Assembly: GCA_035478375.1 (NCBI GenBank)
Contig: DATIJQ010000029.1
Coordinates: 1-34,573, forward strand
DNA from: DASTDY01 sp035478375
GTDB lineage: Bacteria; Patescibacteriota; Saccharimonadia; Saccharimonadales; EFPC-124
Reading direction: 5' to 3'
Length of the DNA stretch: 34,573 nucleotides
In this document: positions 7,570 to 14,530 of the stretch, one piece after another
How the letters are laid out: each line of letters opens with the position of its first letter
How positions within the stretch are numbered: position 1 is the first letter of the stretch
Program-made: the position numbers and the translations under genes
The notes under the pieces: generated by a model
The model's database searches: none
The model's input: the letters and a program-made list of their open reading frames with translations, nothing else
Told to the model about the DNA's origin: nothing

Positions 7570-7995
7570 GTGTTGAGAAAACTGGGGGCGCTTATTGCGC
7601 CCGTAGAGCAGCCGCTGGTCTTTGCGATCATCGGACTTGCTTGCCTTGGTTTGCAGATGGTGTACACAGAAGGCATAGTGGTGTTTTTGCACTTGCCGGC
7701 GTGGTTCGCCAACGTGGTGGCTTTTTTACTGTCGGCGGTTTGCAACTACGTGTTGCAGCGTCGTTTCACTTTCAAAAAAATCAACAAGAGCTGGCTCGCT
7801 GGCCTTGCGGGTTTTTTGGGTGCGGCAACCGTTGCCTTGGCGGTCAATGAAGCTGCGTTTTTGCTGTTCCACGACCGTTTGTTGTGGGGCTTGTTTTGGA
7901 CGCAGTTCGTCGCTGGCATATGTAGCACCGGCGTGAGTTTTACGCTGAACAAGTTTGTCTTTTTGAAGCCCAAGCCGCAGACCGTGGAGGCGTGA
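7570..7995 (+). CDS. GtrA family membrane protein
   Basis: This 141-aa protein has the GtrA size and shape: four membrane segments (about 14-33, 36-58, 76-96, 104-126) with small basic loops and the conserved pattern around NYVLQRRFTFKK and FTLNKFVFLK. GtrA proteins are thought to move or present polyprenyl-phosphate-linked sugars across the membrane, and they usually sit beside a DPM1-like GT2, as here. The start is GTG at 7570, with AGGGAAG just upstream; TTG at 7573 is a close alternative. It is the first gene of a four-gene operon, with one base between its stop and the next ATG. Codon use is GC-rich. Confidence 0.9.
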   Translation: MLRKLGALIAPVEQPLVFAIIGLACLGLQMVYTEGIVVFLHLPAWFANVVAFLLSAVCNYVLQRRFTFKKINKSWLAGLAGFLGAATVALAVNEAAFLLFHDRLLWGLFWTQFVAGICSTGVSFTLNKFVFLKPKPQTVEA

Positions 7996-7996
7996 C

Positions 7997-8908
7997 ATGA
8001 CCGCAGTGCTGGAGCAGTACGAGCAGGAGCTGACCCCCGACATCGCCAACGTTCGCGCGTTGGTGCAGGGGATGAGGCTGGTGTTCTTTTTGCCGGCGTA
8101 CAACGAAGAGGAAAACATCGAAAGAGTTGTCACTGGGCTGCGCGAGTACTTGCTGCAGCTGGATTTCCTTCAGTTCCACATCGTCATCGTTAACGATGGG
8201 AGCCGGGATGCTACTGGCGCCATCGCTGACACGCTGGAGCGGAGTTACCCCGAAATCGGCGTCATCCACCACAACCCCAACCGGGGCTACGGTGGTGCGC
8301 TGATCAGTGGTTTTAAGTCTGCTGCTCAGTCCGGGTGGGACATCTGGGCATTCTTTGATGGTGACGGTCAATTTGGCGTCGACAGCGTCGGTACGGTTTT
8401 GCACAAGTTGTGCGAGAGCGACGCCGATATGGTGGTGGGTCGACGTATCGGTCGCAAGGACGCGGACAGTAAGTTCCGCTTTTTGCTTGGCCGAGCCTGG
8501 CATTTCGTTAGCAAAGCGCTCATGGGTCGCGGTCCCAACGGACAGCCCCTATTGAGCGTCATGGACGTGGACTGCGGTATTAAGGCAGGGTACAACAAGC
8601 CGCTCGCCGACATCGTCGATTCGTTCGGCGGTAAAGCGGCGGCGGTGTCGCCCGAGCTCATTGCCCGCGCCAACCTGGCCGGGCACCGCATTGGCGAGGT
8701 GGGTGTGACACACCTGCCGCGTTTGGCCGGTGAAAGCACCGGCGACAAGCCCATGGTTATGCTCAAGTCGGCGATCAGTATCGCCGAGCTCAGTCTCAGA
8801 TTGAGACTCCAGCGCCGGGGCGCCAAGCGTTTGCTGGGTGCTGTCGGTTTGTTGCTGTTGTTCGTCGCCATTTTTGCAACTGTGGGAAGGAAGCACGGTG
8901 TCCGCTAA
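7997..8908 (+). CDS. DPM1-like glycosyltransferase family 2 (polyprenyl-phosphate sugar transferase)
   Basis: The 303-aa protein has a GT-A domain: FFLPAYNEEENIERVV (about 33-48), IVIVNDGSRD with the acidic loop, GYGGALISGFKSA, and the metal-binding D-x-D as DGDGQ (Asp121 and Asp123). A basic stretch and one hydrophobic segment (about 274-294) at the C-terminus can dock it to the membrane. By family, it loads a sugar from a nucleotide donor onto polyprenyl phosphate on the cytoplasmic face. GtrA upstream would flip the lipid-sugar, and the GT-C enzyme downstream would use it outside. Its end overlaps the next start by 11 bases, which suggests translational coupling. Confidence 0.92.
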   Translation: MTAVLEQYEQELTPDIANVRALVQGMRLVFFLPAYNEEENIERVVTGLREYLLQLDFLQFHIVIVNDGSRDATGAIADTLERSYPEIGVIHHNPNRGYGGALISGFKSAAQSGWDIWAFFDGDGQFGVDSVGTVLHKLCESDADMVVGRRIGRKDADSKFRFLLGRAWHFVSKALMGRGPNGQPLLSVMDVDCGIKAGYNKPLADIVDSFGGKAAAVSPELIARANLAGHRIGEVGVTHLPRLAGESTGDKPMVMLKSAISIAELSLRLRLQRRGAKRLLGAVGLLLLFVAIFATVGRKHGVR

Positions 8909-10502
8909 CATCGCGCAGCACCGTGTACCGGTGTCCATGCGTAAGTATGATTACATCGGTTGGTTTGTTGCCACCGGTGCGTTCGTTGCTTCGGTGATCG
9001 CTTTTGCGGTTACTCTAGCAAGCGGCACCATGCTGGCGTACTCCGACGCGATTTCGCACATGGAGATCGCCCGTCGCGTTGTCGCCGGCAGCGAGCCCGA
9101 CCTGGCCCAGCTGGGTGGGGTGTGGCTGCCGTTGCCGCATGTGCTCATGCTGCCGTTTGTGTGGATCGACCCGTTGTACCAGAGCGGCATTGCCGACGCC
9201 ATTGTTTCGATGGCGGCGTTTGTGCTGTCGTGCTGGTTGCTCTACAAGATTGGCAAGCAGCTCACCGCCAGCAAGTTGGCTGGGGTGGCTGCGGCGGTGG
9301 TGTTCGGACTGAACGTCAACGTCTTGTACATGCAGTCAACGCCGATGACCGAGTTGCTGCTGTTCGTCACGCTGCTGCTGGTGGTTTACTGCCTGCAGTT
9401 GTGGGTCGATCGGCGGCGCTACGTTTATTTGGCGGGCGCTGGTGTGGCAGGTATCGCTTCTGCACTGACGCGCTACGAGAGCTGGATAATTCTGGCAGTT
9501 CTCGGCGTGATTGCGGTGGTGGTGGCCTGGCAGCAAAGCGTTACGATTCATTCGATGGGCGCGCGCACTCGGTACGCCAGGGACCGCATTATCTTTTTTG
9601 GTGGGCTGTTAGTAATTAGCCCGCTGTTTTGGGTGGTGTGGAACTGGGCGTTGTTCGGGGACGCGTTTGCGTTCCAGGACGGTGAGTACGCCAAGCCCAG
9701 CCTGTGGCTCAGCAACCACGAACCGGCGATTGGCAACCTGGCCCTCTCGGCCAAGGTGTACACGCTGGCGGTGTTGCACAACATTCCGTTGCCTTTGGTG
9801 GTGATGGCGTGTGTCGGCGTAGTGCTGTTTGTGATCAAGGAAATGGTGATTGGCAGGTTTGCGGCGCGGTCGTTGATCGCACCGAGCCTGCTCGTCATCG
9901 TGCCGTTCTTCATTGCTGCGCTGTACACGGGTCAGCGACCGTTGCACGTGATGGAGGTCAACCAAGACCTGTACAACACGCGCTTTGGCCTGATTGTCAT
10001 CTTGCCGGTGGCAATTTTTGCCGGGTACTTGGTGAGTTACTTCAAGTACACTGTGCTGCGCAGCGTGGTGTGCACCGCCGTTGTGGTTGCAACCCTGGTT
10101 ACCAGCGGTTTGTGGCTACAAAGCGGCGACATCGTTGCCTTGCGTGACCCGCAGCTGGCACTGGCAAGCTCCAACGACACCGACGAGTTCGCTGCCGCCG
10201 ACTTCCTCAAGGCTCACTACGACAGTGGTGATATCTTGATGGAGGGCTTTGGCAACGAGCGGATTACGTTCGCGCTACCCTCGCAACACGAGATTTACGA
10301 AGGTACGAATAACGCCAACCGCTGGAACCTGTCGCTGGCGCACCCGGCTGCCCACAACATCAAGTGGGTGGTTACCCGATGCAACCCGCAAAGCAGTGAC
10401 AAGGTGTGCAAGCAAATCGTTGCCCACCCCGACACTGTCGACGGATTTACCCTGGTCTACAACCAGCGCAACTACCGCGTGTACAAACTGACGAACGGCT
10501 GA
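8898..10502 (+). CDS. GT-C type integral membrane glycosyltransferase (PMT/ArnT-like)
   Basis: I place the start at GTG 8898, with GGGAAGGAAG just upstream; this gives 534 aa and an 11-base overlap with the GT2 gene. The open frame extends upstream to 8838 inside that gene with an implausible Cys-rich N-terminus. The protein has about 10-12 membrane segments. The first long external loop carries the acidic motif SDAISHMEIARR, typical of GT-C enzymes that use polyprenyl-phosphate sugars, and the C-terminus is a soluble domain of about 140 residues. It probably transfers the sugar made by the upstream GT2/GtrA pair to a surface acceptor. The exact family is not certain. Confidence 0.85.
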   Translation: MSANIAQHRVPVSMRKYDYIGWFVATGAFVASVIAFAVTLASGTMLAYSDAISHMEIARRVVAGSEPDLAQLGGVWLPLPHVLMLPFVWIDPLYQSGIADAIVSMAAFVLSCWLLYKIGKQLTASKLAGVAAAVVFGLNVNVLYMQSTPMTELLLFVTLLLVVYCLQLWVDRRRYVYLAGAGVAGIASALTRYESWIILAVLGVIAVVVAWQQSVTIHSMGARTRYARDRIIFFGGLLVISPLFWVVWNWALFGDAFAFQDGEYAKPSLWLSNHEPAIGNLALSAKVYTLAVLHNIPLPLVVMACVGVVLFVIKEMVIGRFAARSLIAPSLLVIVPFFIAALYTGQRPLHVMEVNQDLYNTRFGLIVILPVAIFAGYLVSYFKYTVLRSVVCTAVVVATLVTSGLWLQSGDIVALRDPQLALASSNDTDEFAAADFLKAHYDSGDILMEGFGNERITFALPSQHEIYEGTNNANRWNLSLAHPAAHNIKWVVTRCNPQSSDKVCKQIVAHPDTVDGFTLVYNQRNYRVYKLTNG

Positions 10503-10507
10503 GGACG

Positions 10508-12097
10508 ATGAAATTCACAAAGCGGGCAACCGCCGAGGTGTTTTTGAGCCTCGGCCAAAAGATCGGCCTGGCGGTAATCGCCGCCTTGGCCATCGCAGCC
10601 GCCGTGCTGTGGGGGCCGGGCATTTTGCCGCGGATCGCAAGCGGTATCGTCGTCGTGTTTTACCTCTGTTTTGTTCTGCTCAAGCTGGTCACCTTTGGTG
10701 CGGGCGCGTTTTACCGTCCTGCCAAAATAATGCCGGCGAGTATGAGCGATCCGAACCTCCCCAGCTACAGCGTCCTGGTGCCTATGTACAAGGAGACTGC
10801 TGAGGGGTTCGAGAAGTTGCTCAAGAGCCTCGACGGGCTGGAGTACCCCAAGCAACTGTTGCAAGTGCTTTTGATTTTGGAAGAGAAGGACGAGACGACC
10901 ATTGCCATGGTCAGGTCGTTCCAACTTCCGTTTTACGTTGAGCCGGTCATCGTGCCCAATTGTGGTCCGACGACCAAGCCCAAGGCATGCGACTACGCCA
11001 TGTTGAAGGTGACGGGCGACCGGTTGGTTATCTTTGATTTCGAAGACCGTCCGGAACGTCTGCACCTCCTCAAGGCCGTCGCCGCCATGGACGCCGAGCA
11101 CGCCTGCGACCCGCGGGTTGTGTGCGTGCAGGGCCAGCTCATGTTTTGGAACCCGCGCAAGGGGGCGGCTCCGTTTTATTTTGCGGAGTATGTGGTGCAT
11201 TTCAGGTGGATGCTGGCCGGTTTGGCCCGCCTCGGCCTTGTCACCCCGCTCGGCGGCACCAGCAATCATTTCCTGACCAGCGCGTTGCGGAAGGTCGCCA
11301 GTGTGTACCCGGAACTGATGTTCCGGCACAACGGCAGCGATGTGCGGATGCCCAACGTTTGGGATCCGTTCAACGTTACCGAGGACGCTGACCTGGGCGC
11401 ACGCCTTGCCCGTTTGGACATGCTGGTGAAGATGTGCAATGCACTCACGCTCGAGGAGGCGCCGCACAGCTTCAAAACTGCGCTCAACCAGCGCAGCCGG
11501 TGGCTCAAGGGCTACGCGCAGACTGCGCTGGTGCAAATGCGGCGGTTTGGGCAGTCCATTCGCCAGATGGGGCTAGTACGATACATCGTGTTCAACCTGT
11601 TCGTGGGTGGGACGCCGGTGTCACTGTTGCTGAACCCACTGGTGTGGGGCACGACCGTGCTGTACATTGCGGCGCGAATCAACCACTGGCAGGGTACTGC
11701 GGACTACATCGAAAGTCTGTTCCCCGGTCCGCTGTACTACATCGCCATGACGGTTGCAATTGGCAACGTGGTGTTCTTTTTCCAGATGCTGGCGGCAGTG
11801 TTGCACCAGCAAGAAAACGACGCAGCGGAAGTGCCACAACCGGTGCGCGAGGCGCAATATGGCCTCGTGCTGCCACTGGTGGCGACGCCGTGGTGGTGGC
11901 TGTTTACGGCACTGCCGGCGACCAAGGCGATGTTCGAACTGTCGGTGCCAGGTCTGCGCTCCCATTGGAGCAAGACCATGCATGGCGGTTCGGTTGGCCA
12001 AGAGACTGCTATGCTGGAAGGTGCCGCGCAAGCGTTGCCCCCAGGGCAGCTCCGAGTTGACCCGACGTTGCAACAGCGTCACCGCGACGAAGTCTAG
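10508..12097 (+). CDS. Processive membrane glycosyltransferase family 2 (polysaccharide synthase type)
   Basis: The ATG at 10508 follows GAGGA, giving 529 aa; the longer frame from 10406 overlaps the upstream gene and is not needed. Two N-terminal membrane segments precede the GT-A domain, which has all the synthase motifs: PSYSVLVPMYKE, DFED (177-180, D-x-x-D form), GGTSNHF, TED (Glu292-Asp293) and the Q-x-x-RW motif QRSRW (328-332). At least three further membrane helices form the export channel. The set matches cellulose/glucan-synthase-like enzymes that polymerise and extrude a chain. The product cannot be told from sequence. It is the last gene of the operon. Confidence 0.93.
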   Translation: MKFTKRATAEVFLSLGQKIGLAVIAALAIAAAVLWGPGILPRIASGIVVVFYLCFVLLKLVTFGAGAFYRPAKIMPASMSDPNLPSYSVLVPMYKETAEGFEKLLKSLDGLEYPKQLLQVLLILEEKDETTIAMVRSFQLPFYVEPVIVPNCGPTTKPKACDYAMLKVTGDRLVIFDFEDRPERLHLLKAVAAMDAEHACDPRVVCVQGQLMFWNPRKGAAPFYFAEYVVHFRWMLAGLARLGLVTPLGGTSNHFLTSALRKVASVYPELMFRHNGSDVRMPNVWDPFNVTEDADLGARLARLDMLVKMCNALTLEEAPHSFKTALNQRSRWLKGYAQTALVQMRRFGQSIRQMGLVRYIVFNLFVGGTPVSLLLNPLVWGTTVLYIAARINHWQGTADYIESLFPGPLYYIAMTVAIGNVVFFFQMLAAVLHQQENDAAEVPQPVREAQYGLVLPLVATPWWWLFTALPATKAMFELSVPGLRSHWSKTMHGGSVGQETAMLEGAAQALPPGQLRVDPTLQQRHRDEV

Positions 12098-12115
12098 TCA
12101 AAAACTGATCTTGTG
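12097..12115 (+). other. 3' UTR box complementary to the glycan operon leader
   Basis: Starting at the last base of the stop codon, GTCAAAAACT (12097-12106) pairs perfectly with AGTTTTTGAC in the leader (7540-7549), and TTGTG (12111-12115) with CACAA (7528-7532). The A/T run makes this less decisive than the other boxes, and both CACAA and TTGTG also have local partners. Confidence 0.35.
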
Positions 12116-12167
12116 AGCACCACAGCCGCGGGTGTGGGGCAATCCCTCACACCCGTGGCGCTCACAA
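12111..12167 (+). terminator. Long hairpin closing the glycan operon
   Basis: TTGTGAGC (12111-12118) pairs with GCTCACAA (12160-12167). The interior contains a further GGGTGTG/CACACCC helix capped by a CAAT loop. No U tract follows, so it may act in 3'-end protection or as a non-canonical terminator. Confidence 0.6.
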
Positions 12168-12173
12168 CTACGC

Positions 12174-12210
12174 ATCTCATTATGGTATAAAATTTGTGGC
12201 TTGATGAGAT
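12174..12210 (+). promoter_or_regulatory. Possible upstream promoter inside an inverted repeat
   Basis: TGG plus TATAAA (12186-12191) resembles an extended -10. It is enclosed by a perfect 7-bp inverted repeat, ATCTCAT (12174-12180) and ATGAGAT (12204-12210), which could be an operator. Confidence 0.35.
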
Positions 12211-12216
12211 AGGTAG

Positions 12217-12245
12217 TTGTTTTATTATTCCTTTTATGTTATGGT
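12217..12245 (+). promoter_or_regulatory. Promoter candidate for the 113-aa orphan
   Basis: TTGTTT (12217-12222) and TATGGT (12240-12245) are 17 bases apart. The predicted +1 is about 12252, just before a terminator-like hairpin. Confidence 0.45.
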
Positions 12246-12254
12246 AGTGATCTA

Positions 12255-12278
12255 CTGGACCAAAGTGGTCCGGTTTTT
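12255..12278 (+). terminator. Terminator-like hairpin in the leader of the 113-aa orphan
   Basis: CTGGACC (12255-12261) pairs with GGTCCGG (12267-12273, one G-U) around AAAGT, followed directly by TTTTT. It is a textbook intrinsic terminator shape, placed between promoter and start codon, so attenuation is plausible. The last two T bases also belong to the 10-bp helix with the 3' UTR, so the two structures could exclude each other in part. Confidence 0.6.
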
Positions 12279-12298
12279 GGTAGGCAAGGGAGAAATAG

Positions 12299-12640
12299 AT
12301 GTCGGTTCTCATGCCGAACACGCGCCTCGTCACTGACACTTGGGGACCGGGCGGTCGCCGGCGCTACCGTGCCCAGAGGGCTTCGCGGCCGTCGGTGCCG
12401 ACCGAGTCGGTGACGACACGGGAGCTCAGCAAGGGCGACCAGGTGCTCAACGCCAGCGGTGAGGTCGTGACCTTCGAGGCCGTCGTCGTGCACGACGGCT
12501 TCAGGCGGGAGACCCTGCCCCCGAGCACGGACGACTACTTCCAGGTCACGGTCATGCTGAAGCGCAACGACAACAACGAGTACGGCCAGCTGGCGTTGCC
12601 CACGGACAAGTGGAAGCGCCTGTTGCAATCGACAGCCTGA
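12299..12640 (+). CDS. Hypothetical protein, 113 aa
   Basis: I do not recognise this protein. It has no membrane segment or signal peptide. The N-terminus is basic (RRRYRAQR, about 20-27). A middle segment (ELSKGDQVLNASGEVVTFEA, about 42-61) looks like a small beta-barrel or loop entry, with no catalytic residues evident. The ATG at 12299 follows AAGGGAG (12286-12292). Codons are strongly GC-rich (CTG, GAC, AAG), in sharp contrast to rpsF downstream. The gene is remarkable for its RNA context: a leader hairpin, 5'-3' UTR complementarity and a hammerhead ribozyme in the 3' UTR. Confidence 0.75.
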   Translation: MSVLMPNTRLVTDTWGPGGRRRYRAQRASRPSVPTESVTTRELSKGDQVLNASGEVVTFEAVVVHDGFRRETLPPSTDDYFQVTVMLKRNDNNEYGQLALPTDKWKRLLQSTA

Positions 12641-12660
12641 CAAGTGTCTGCAATCTGGTG

Positions 12661-12695
12661 GCGGCGGTCCTGACGTCATGCTTCAGGGCCGCCGC
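12661..12695 (+). other. 13-bp GC hairpin in the 3' UTR of the orphan gene
   Basis: GCGGCGGTCCTGA (12661-12673) pairs with TCAGGGCCGCCGC (12683-12695), with one G-U pair and a 9-base loop. No U tract follows; the transcript apparently continues into the hammerhead ribozyme, so this is more likely a 3'-end protecting stem than a terminator. Confidence 0.65.
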
Positions 12696-12698
12696 GCC

Positions 12699-12708
12699 TG
12701 CCTACCAA
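12699..12708 (+). other. 3' UTR box pairing with the orphan's 5' leader
   Basis: TGCCTACCAA pairs perfectly over 10 bases with TTGGTAGGCA at 12277-12286, just upstream of the ribosome site. It directly abuts stem III of the hammerhead ribozyme (from 12709), so the two helices could stack. Confidence 0.55.
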
Positions 12709-12761
12709 TTGCTTCCAAAGATGTGTATCTTTGCTGATGAGTCGAAAACGACGAAAAGCAA
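12709..12761 (+). ncRNA. Type III hammerhead self-cleaving ribozyme
   Basis: All parts of a hammerhead are present in order. Stem III 5' side is TTGCTT (12709-12714), followed by C17 (12715) at the cleavage site. Stem I is CAAAGAT (12716-12722) with ATCTTTG (12727-12733) and loop GTGT. The core is CTGATGA (12734-12740). Stem II is GTCG/CGAC (12741-12752) with loop AAAA. The core GAA is 12753-12755, and stem III 3' side AAGCAA (12756-12761) includes the A15.1-U16.1 pair. Stems are 7, 4 and 6 perfect pairs and every conserved core base is canonical. Stem III is open, so it is type III, with cleavage predicted between 12715 and 12716. It lies after the 113-aa orphan and ends six bases before the rpsF -35 box. 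Confidence 0.93.
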
Positions 12762-12766
12762 ACAAG

Positions 12767-12795
12767 TTGCCCCTTTTAAAAATTTATAGTATAAT
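12767..12795 (+). promoter_or_regulatory. Promoter of rpsF-ssb-rpsR-efp
   Basis: TTGCCC (12767-12772) and TATAAT (12790-12795) are spaced by 17 bases. The predicted +1 is 12802, giving a leader of about 69 bases. The leader has two small hairpins (CAAC/GTTG at 12819-12830 and ATCCA/TGGAT at 12836-12855) before GGGAGGA; an S6:S18 feedback site is possible but not demonstrated. Confidence 0.8.
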
Positions 12796-12870
12796 CAATC
12801 TGTTAAACTAACCGCGTCCAACAAAAGTTGTACGCATCCAGCCTGAGAGTTGGATTCCGTGGGAGGACCT

Positions 12871-13236
12871 ATGAAACGCGACTACGAACTCGTAGTACTG
12901 CTTCACCCAGATCTCGAAATTGATCTAGAGAAGCCACTTGCCAAAGTTCGGCAAATCATTGCCGACAACAAAGGCGACATCACCAAAGAAGATAGCTGGG
13001 GTAAACGCAAACTTGCTTACCGCATTAACGGCGAAGACTTTGCCATGTACACGTACTTCGAAGTTGCCTTGCCAGCCGAAACAGTCAAAAAACTGCAAAG
13101 CACGCTCAACATCACCGACGAAGTTCTGCGCTACTTGCTGACTGCAGTCGACACCAAAATGCGCGCCGCCCAGGCCGAAGCCGAAGCAAAAGCCAAAGAG
13201 CAAGAAACCAGCGACGAAACCAAAGAAGAAGCGTAA
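12871..13236 (+). CDS. rpsF: Small ribosomal subunit protein bS6
   Basis: The ATG at 12871 follows GGGAGGA (12861-12867); the longer TTG frame from 12850 is rejected. The 121-aa protein starts with the S6 signature (MKRDYELVVLLHPDLE) and contains the SWGKRKLAYRI strand (about residues 44-54), the conserved S6 core that binds S18. The C-terminal tail is a low-complexity Ala/Glu/Lys helix (AQAEAEAKAKEQ) longer than the core needs, as often seen. It heads the rpsF-ssb-rpsR order found in most bacteria. Confidence 0.97.
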   Translation: MKRDYELVVLLHPDLEIDLEKPLAKVRQIIADNKGDITKEDSWGKRKLAYRINGEDFAMYTYFEVALPAETVKKLQSTLNITDEVLRYLLTAVDTKMRAAQAEAEAKAKEQETSDETKEEA

Positions 13237-13262
13237 TCTTACAACAAGAGGGGAACAGGGGT

Positions 13263-13721
13263 ATGAGTAAAAGTATCAACCAAGTCATTTTAATGGGTAA
13301 TCTGACGCGCGATCCAGAGTTGCGCACCACCCCAGGCGGCCAAAGCGTTTGCAGCTTTGGCATGGCCATCAACCGCACATGGCAAGACCAAGGCGGCCAG
13401 GCACAAGAAGCTGTCGACTTTTTTGACATCACCGCTTGGGGTAAATTGGGCGAATTGGTCAACCAATATCTTAGCAAAGGCCGCAAATGCCTGGTGCAAG
13501 GTCGCCTGAGCTACCGCGCCTGGGAAAAAGACGGCCAAAAGCACAGTAAGGTAGAGGTTATTGCCAGCGATGTTACCTTTTTGGACGGTGGTGGCGCCGG
13601 AGCAGGCGATAGTGGGAGCGCCCAAAGCGCACCGCGCCGCAATGCACCGGCCAAAACCAACGACGCACCGGTAGAAGACATCGACGACAAACCAATCGAC
13701 CTCAGTGAAATCCCATTCTAA
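13263..13721 (+). CDS. ssb: Single-stranded DNA-binding protein
   Basis: The 152-aa protein has the SSB OB-fold: INQVILMGNLTRDPELRTTP (about 5-24), FGMAINRTW, FFDITAWGKLGELVNQYLSKG (about 55-75) and the WEKDGQKHSKVEVIASDV strand. A Gly/Ser/Ala linker follows and ends in an acidic tip, IDLSEIPF, the variant of DDDIPF that recruits repair and replication partners. AGGGG precedes the ATG. It lies 26 bases after rpsF, in the usual order. It coats single-stranded DNA in replication and repair. Confidence 0.97.
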   Translation: MSKSINQVILMGNLTRDPELRTTPGGQSVCSFGMAINRTWQDQGGQAQEAVDFFDITAWGKLGELVNQYLSKGRKCLVQGRLSYRAWEKDGQKHSKVEVIASDVTFLDGGGAGAGDSGSAQSAPRRNAPAKTNDAPVEDIDDKPIDLSEIPF

Positions 13722-13739
13722 TTTAGAAAGAACCACACC

Positions 13740-13934
13740 ATGAAACGTTTTAAAAACGACGTAAAATATTTTGACTACAAAGACGTAAAACAATTGCAGC
13801 GCTTTGTAAACGTGTATGGCCAAATCGAGCCACGCACTAAAACAGGCCTCAGCCAAAAACAACAATCGCAGCTCGCGACCGCTATTAAGCGCGCTCGTCA
13901 CTTGGCGCTATTGCCATTTGTTGCCAACAACTAA
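13740..13934 (+). CDS. rpsR: Small ribosomal subunit protein bS18
   Basis: The 64-aa protein has the S18 core: VKYFDYKDVKQLQRFV (about 8-23), the segment around IEPRTKTGLSQKQQ, and AIKRARHLALLPFV near the C-terminus. It is slightly shorter than E. coli S18 at the N-terminus, as in many reduced genomes. It binds S6 on the 30S platform. The gene is 18 bases after ssb with AGAAAG upstream. Confidence 0.97.
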   Translation: MKRFKNDVKYFDYKDVKQLQRFVNVYGQIEPRTKTGLSQKQQSQLATAIKRARHLALLPFVANN

Positions 13935-13947
13935 CAGGGGTTAAGCC

Positions 13948-14508
13948 ATGTTTGGAATTACCGACTTAAAAAAGGGCGTTTTAATCCAGTTGGACGGCAA
14001 ACCGTACCGAGTTATTGAATATTCGCAAAAAGTGATGGGCCGCGGCGGTTCGATTGTAAACGTGCGGCTTAAAGGGTTGCTCGACGGCGCCGTTATCCCC
14101 AAAACCTTTAAGGGTTCAGATAAATTAGAGCCGGCCAACGTCGAAAACCGCAGCGTACAATATTTGTACAACGACGGCAGCACGTATTACTTTATGGACG
14201 GCGCCACGTTCGAACAGTTCGAGCTAGGCACTGACATGCTAGAAGACGCCAAACCCTACTTAAAAGAGGGCAATGACGTCAACCTGCAATTCTTTGACGG
14301 CAAAGTTATTAACGTTGAGCTGCCAAACAGCCTCTACCTAGAAGTAACCTATGCCGAAAACGTCGTCAAAGGTGACACAACCAGCAGCGTACTTAAAGAT
14401 GCCACGCTCGAAACCGGCTTAACGGTAAAAGTGCCCGCGTTTATAAAAGTGGGCGACATTATTAAAGTAGATACGCGCACTGGCGATTACCTCGAGCGCA
14501 AAAAATAG
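13948..14508 (+). CDS. efp: Elongation factor P
   Basis: The 186-aa protein spans the three EF-P beta-barrel domains, with the C-terminal signature around GLTVKVPAFIKVGDIIKVDTRTGDY. It relieves ribosome stalling at proline runs. The domain I loop reads VMGRGGS, so the tip residue is Arg32 rather than the modified lysine of the E. coli type. Arg32 is the residue rhamnosylated by EarP in some proteobacteria; no earP lies in this window. Replacement of rplI by efp as the partner of rpsF-ssb-rpsR is a local feature. CAGGGG precedes the ATG. Confidence 0.97.
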   Translation: MFGITDLKKGVLIQLDGKPYRVIEYSQKVMGRGGSIVNVRLKGLLDGAVIPKTFKGSDKLEPANVENRSVQYLYNDGSTYYFMDGATFEQFELGTDMLEDAKPYLKEGNDVNLQFFDGKVINVELPNSLYLEVTYAENVVKGDTTSSVLKDATLETGLTVKVPAFIKVGDIIKVDTRTGDYLERKK

Positions 14509-14530
14509 TATACGCAAGTTTTTTAAGTGG

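Noticed and set aside
8838..8897. Longer start of the GT-C membrane transferase
   Set aside because: The extension lies inside the GT2 gene, is Cys-rich and has no ribosome site; GTG at 8898 has one.
10406..10507. Longer start of the processive GT2
   Set aside because: It overlaps the GT-C gene; the ATG at 10508 has GAGGA at good distance and starts a normal N-terminus.
12802..14526. 5'-3' UTR complementarity in the rpsF-efp unit
   Set aside because: Only TTAAACT with a bulged AGTTT...AA match was found, within chance expectation.
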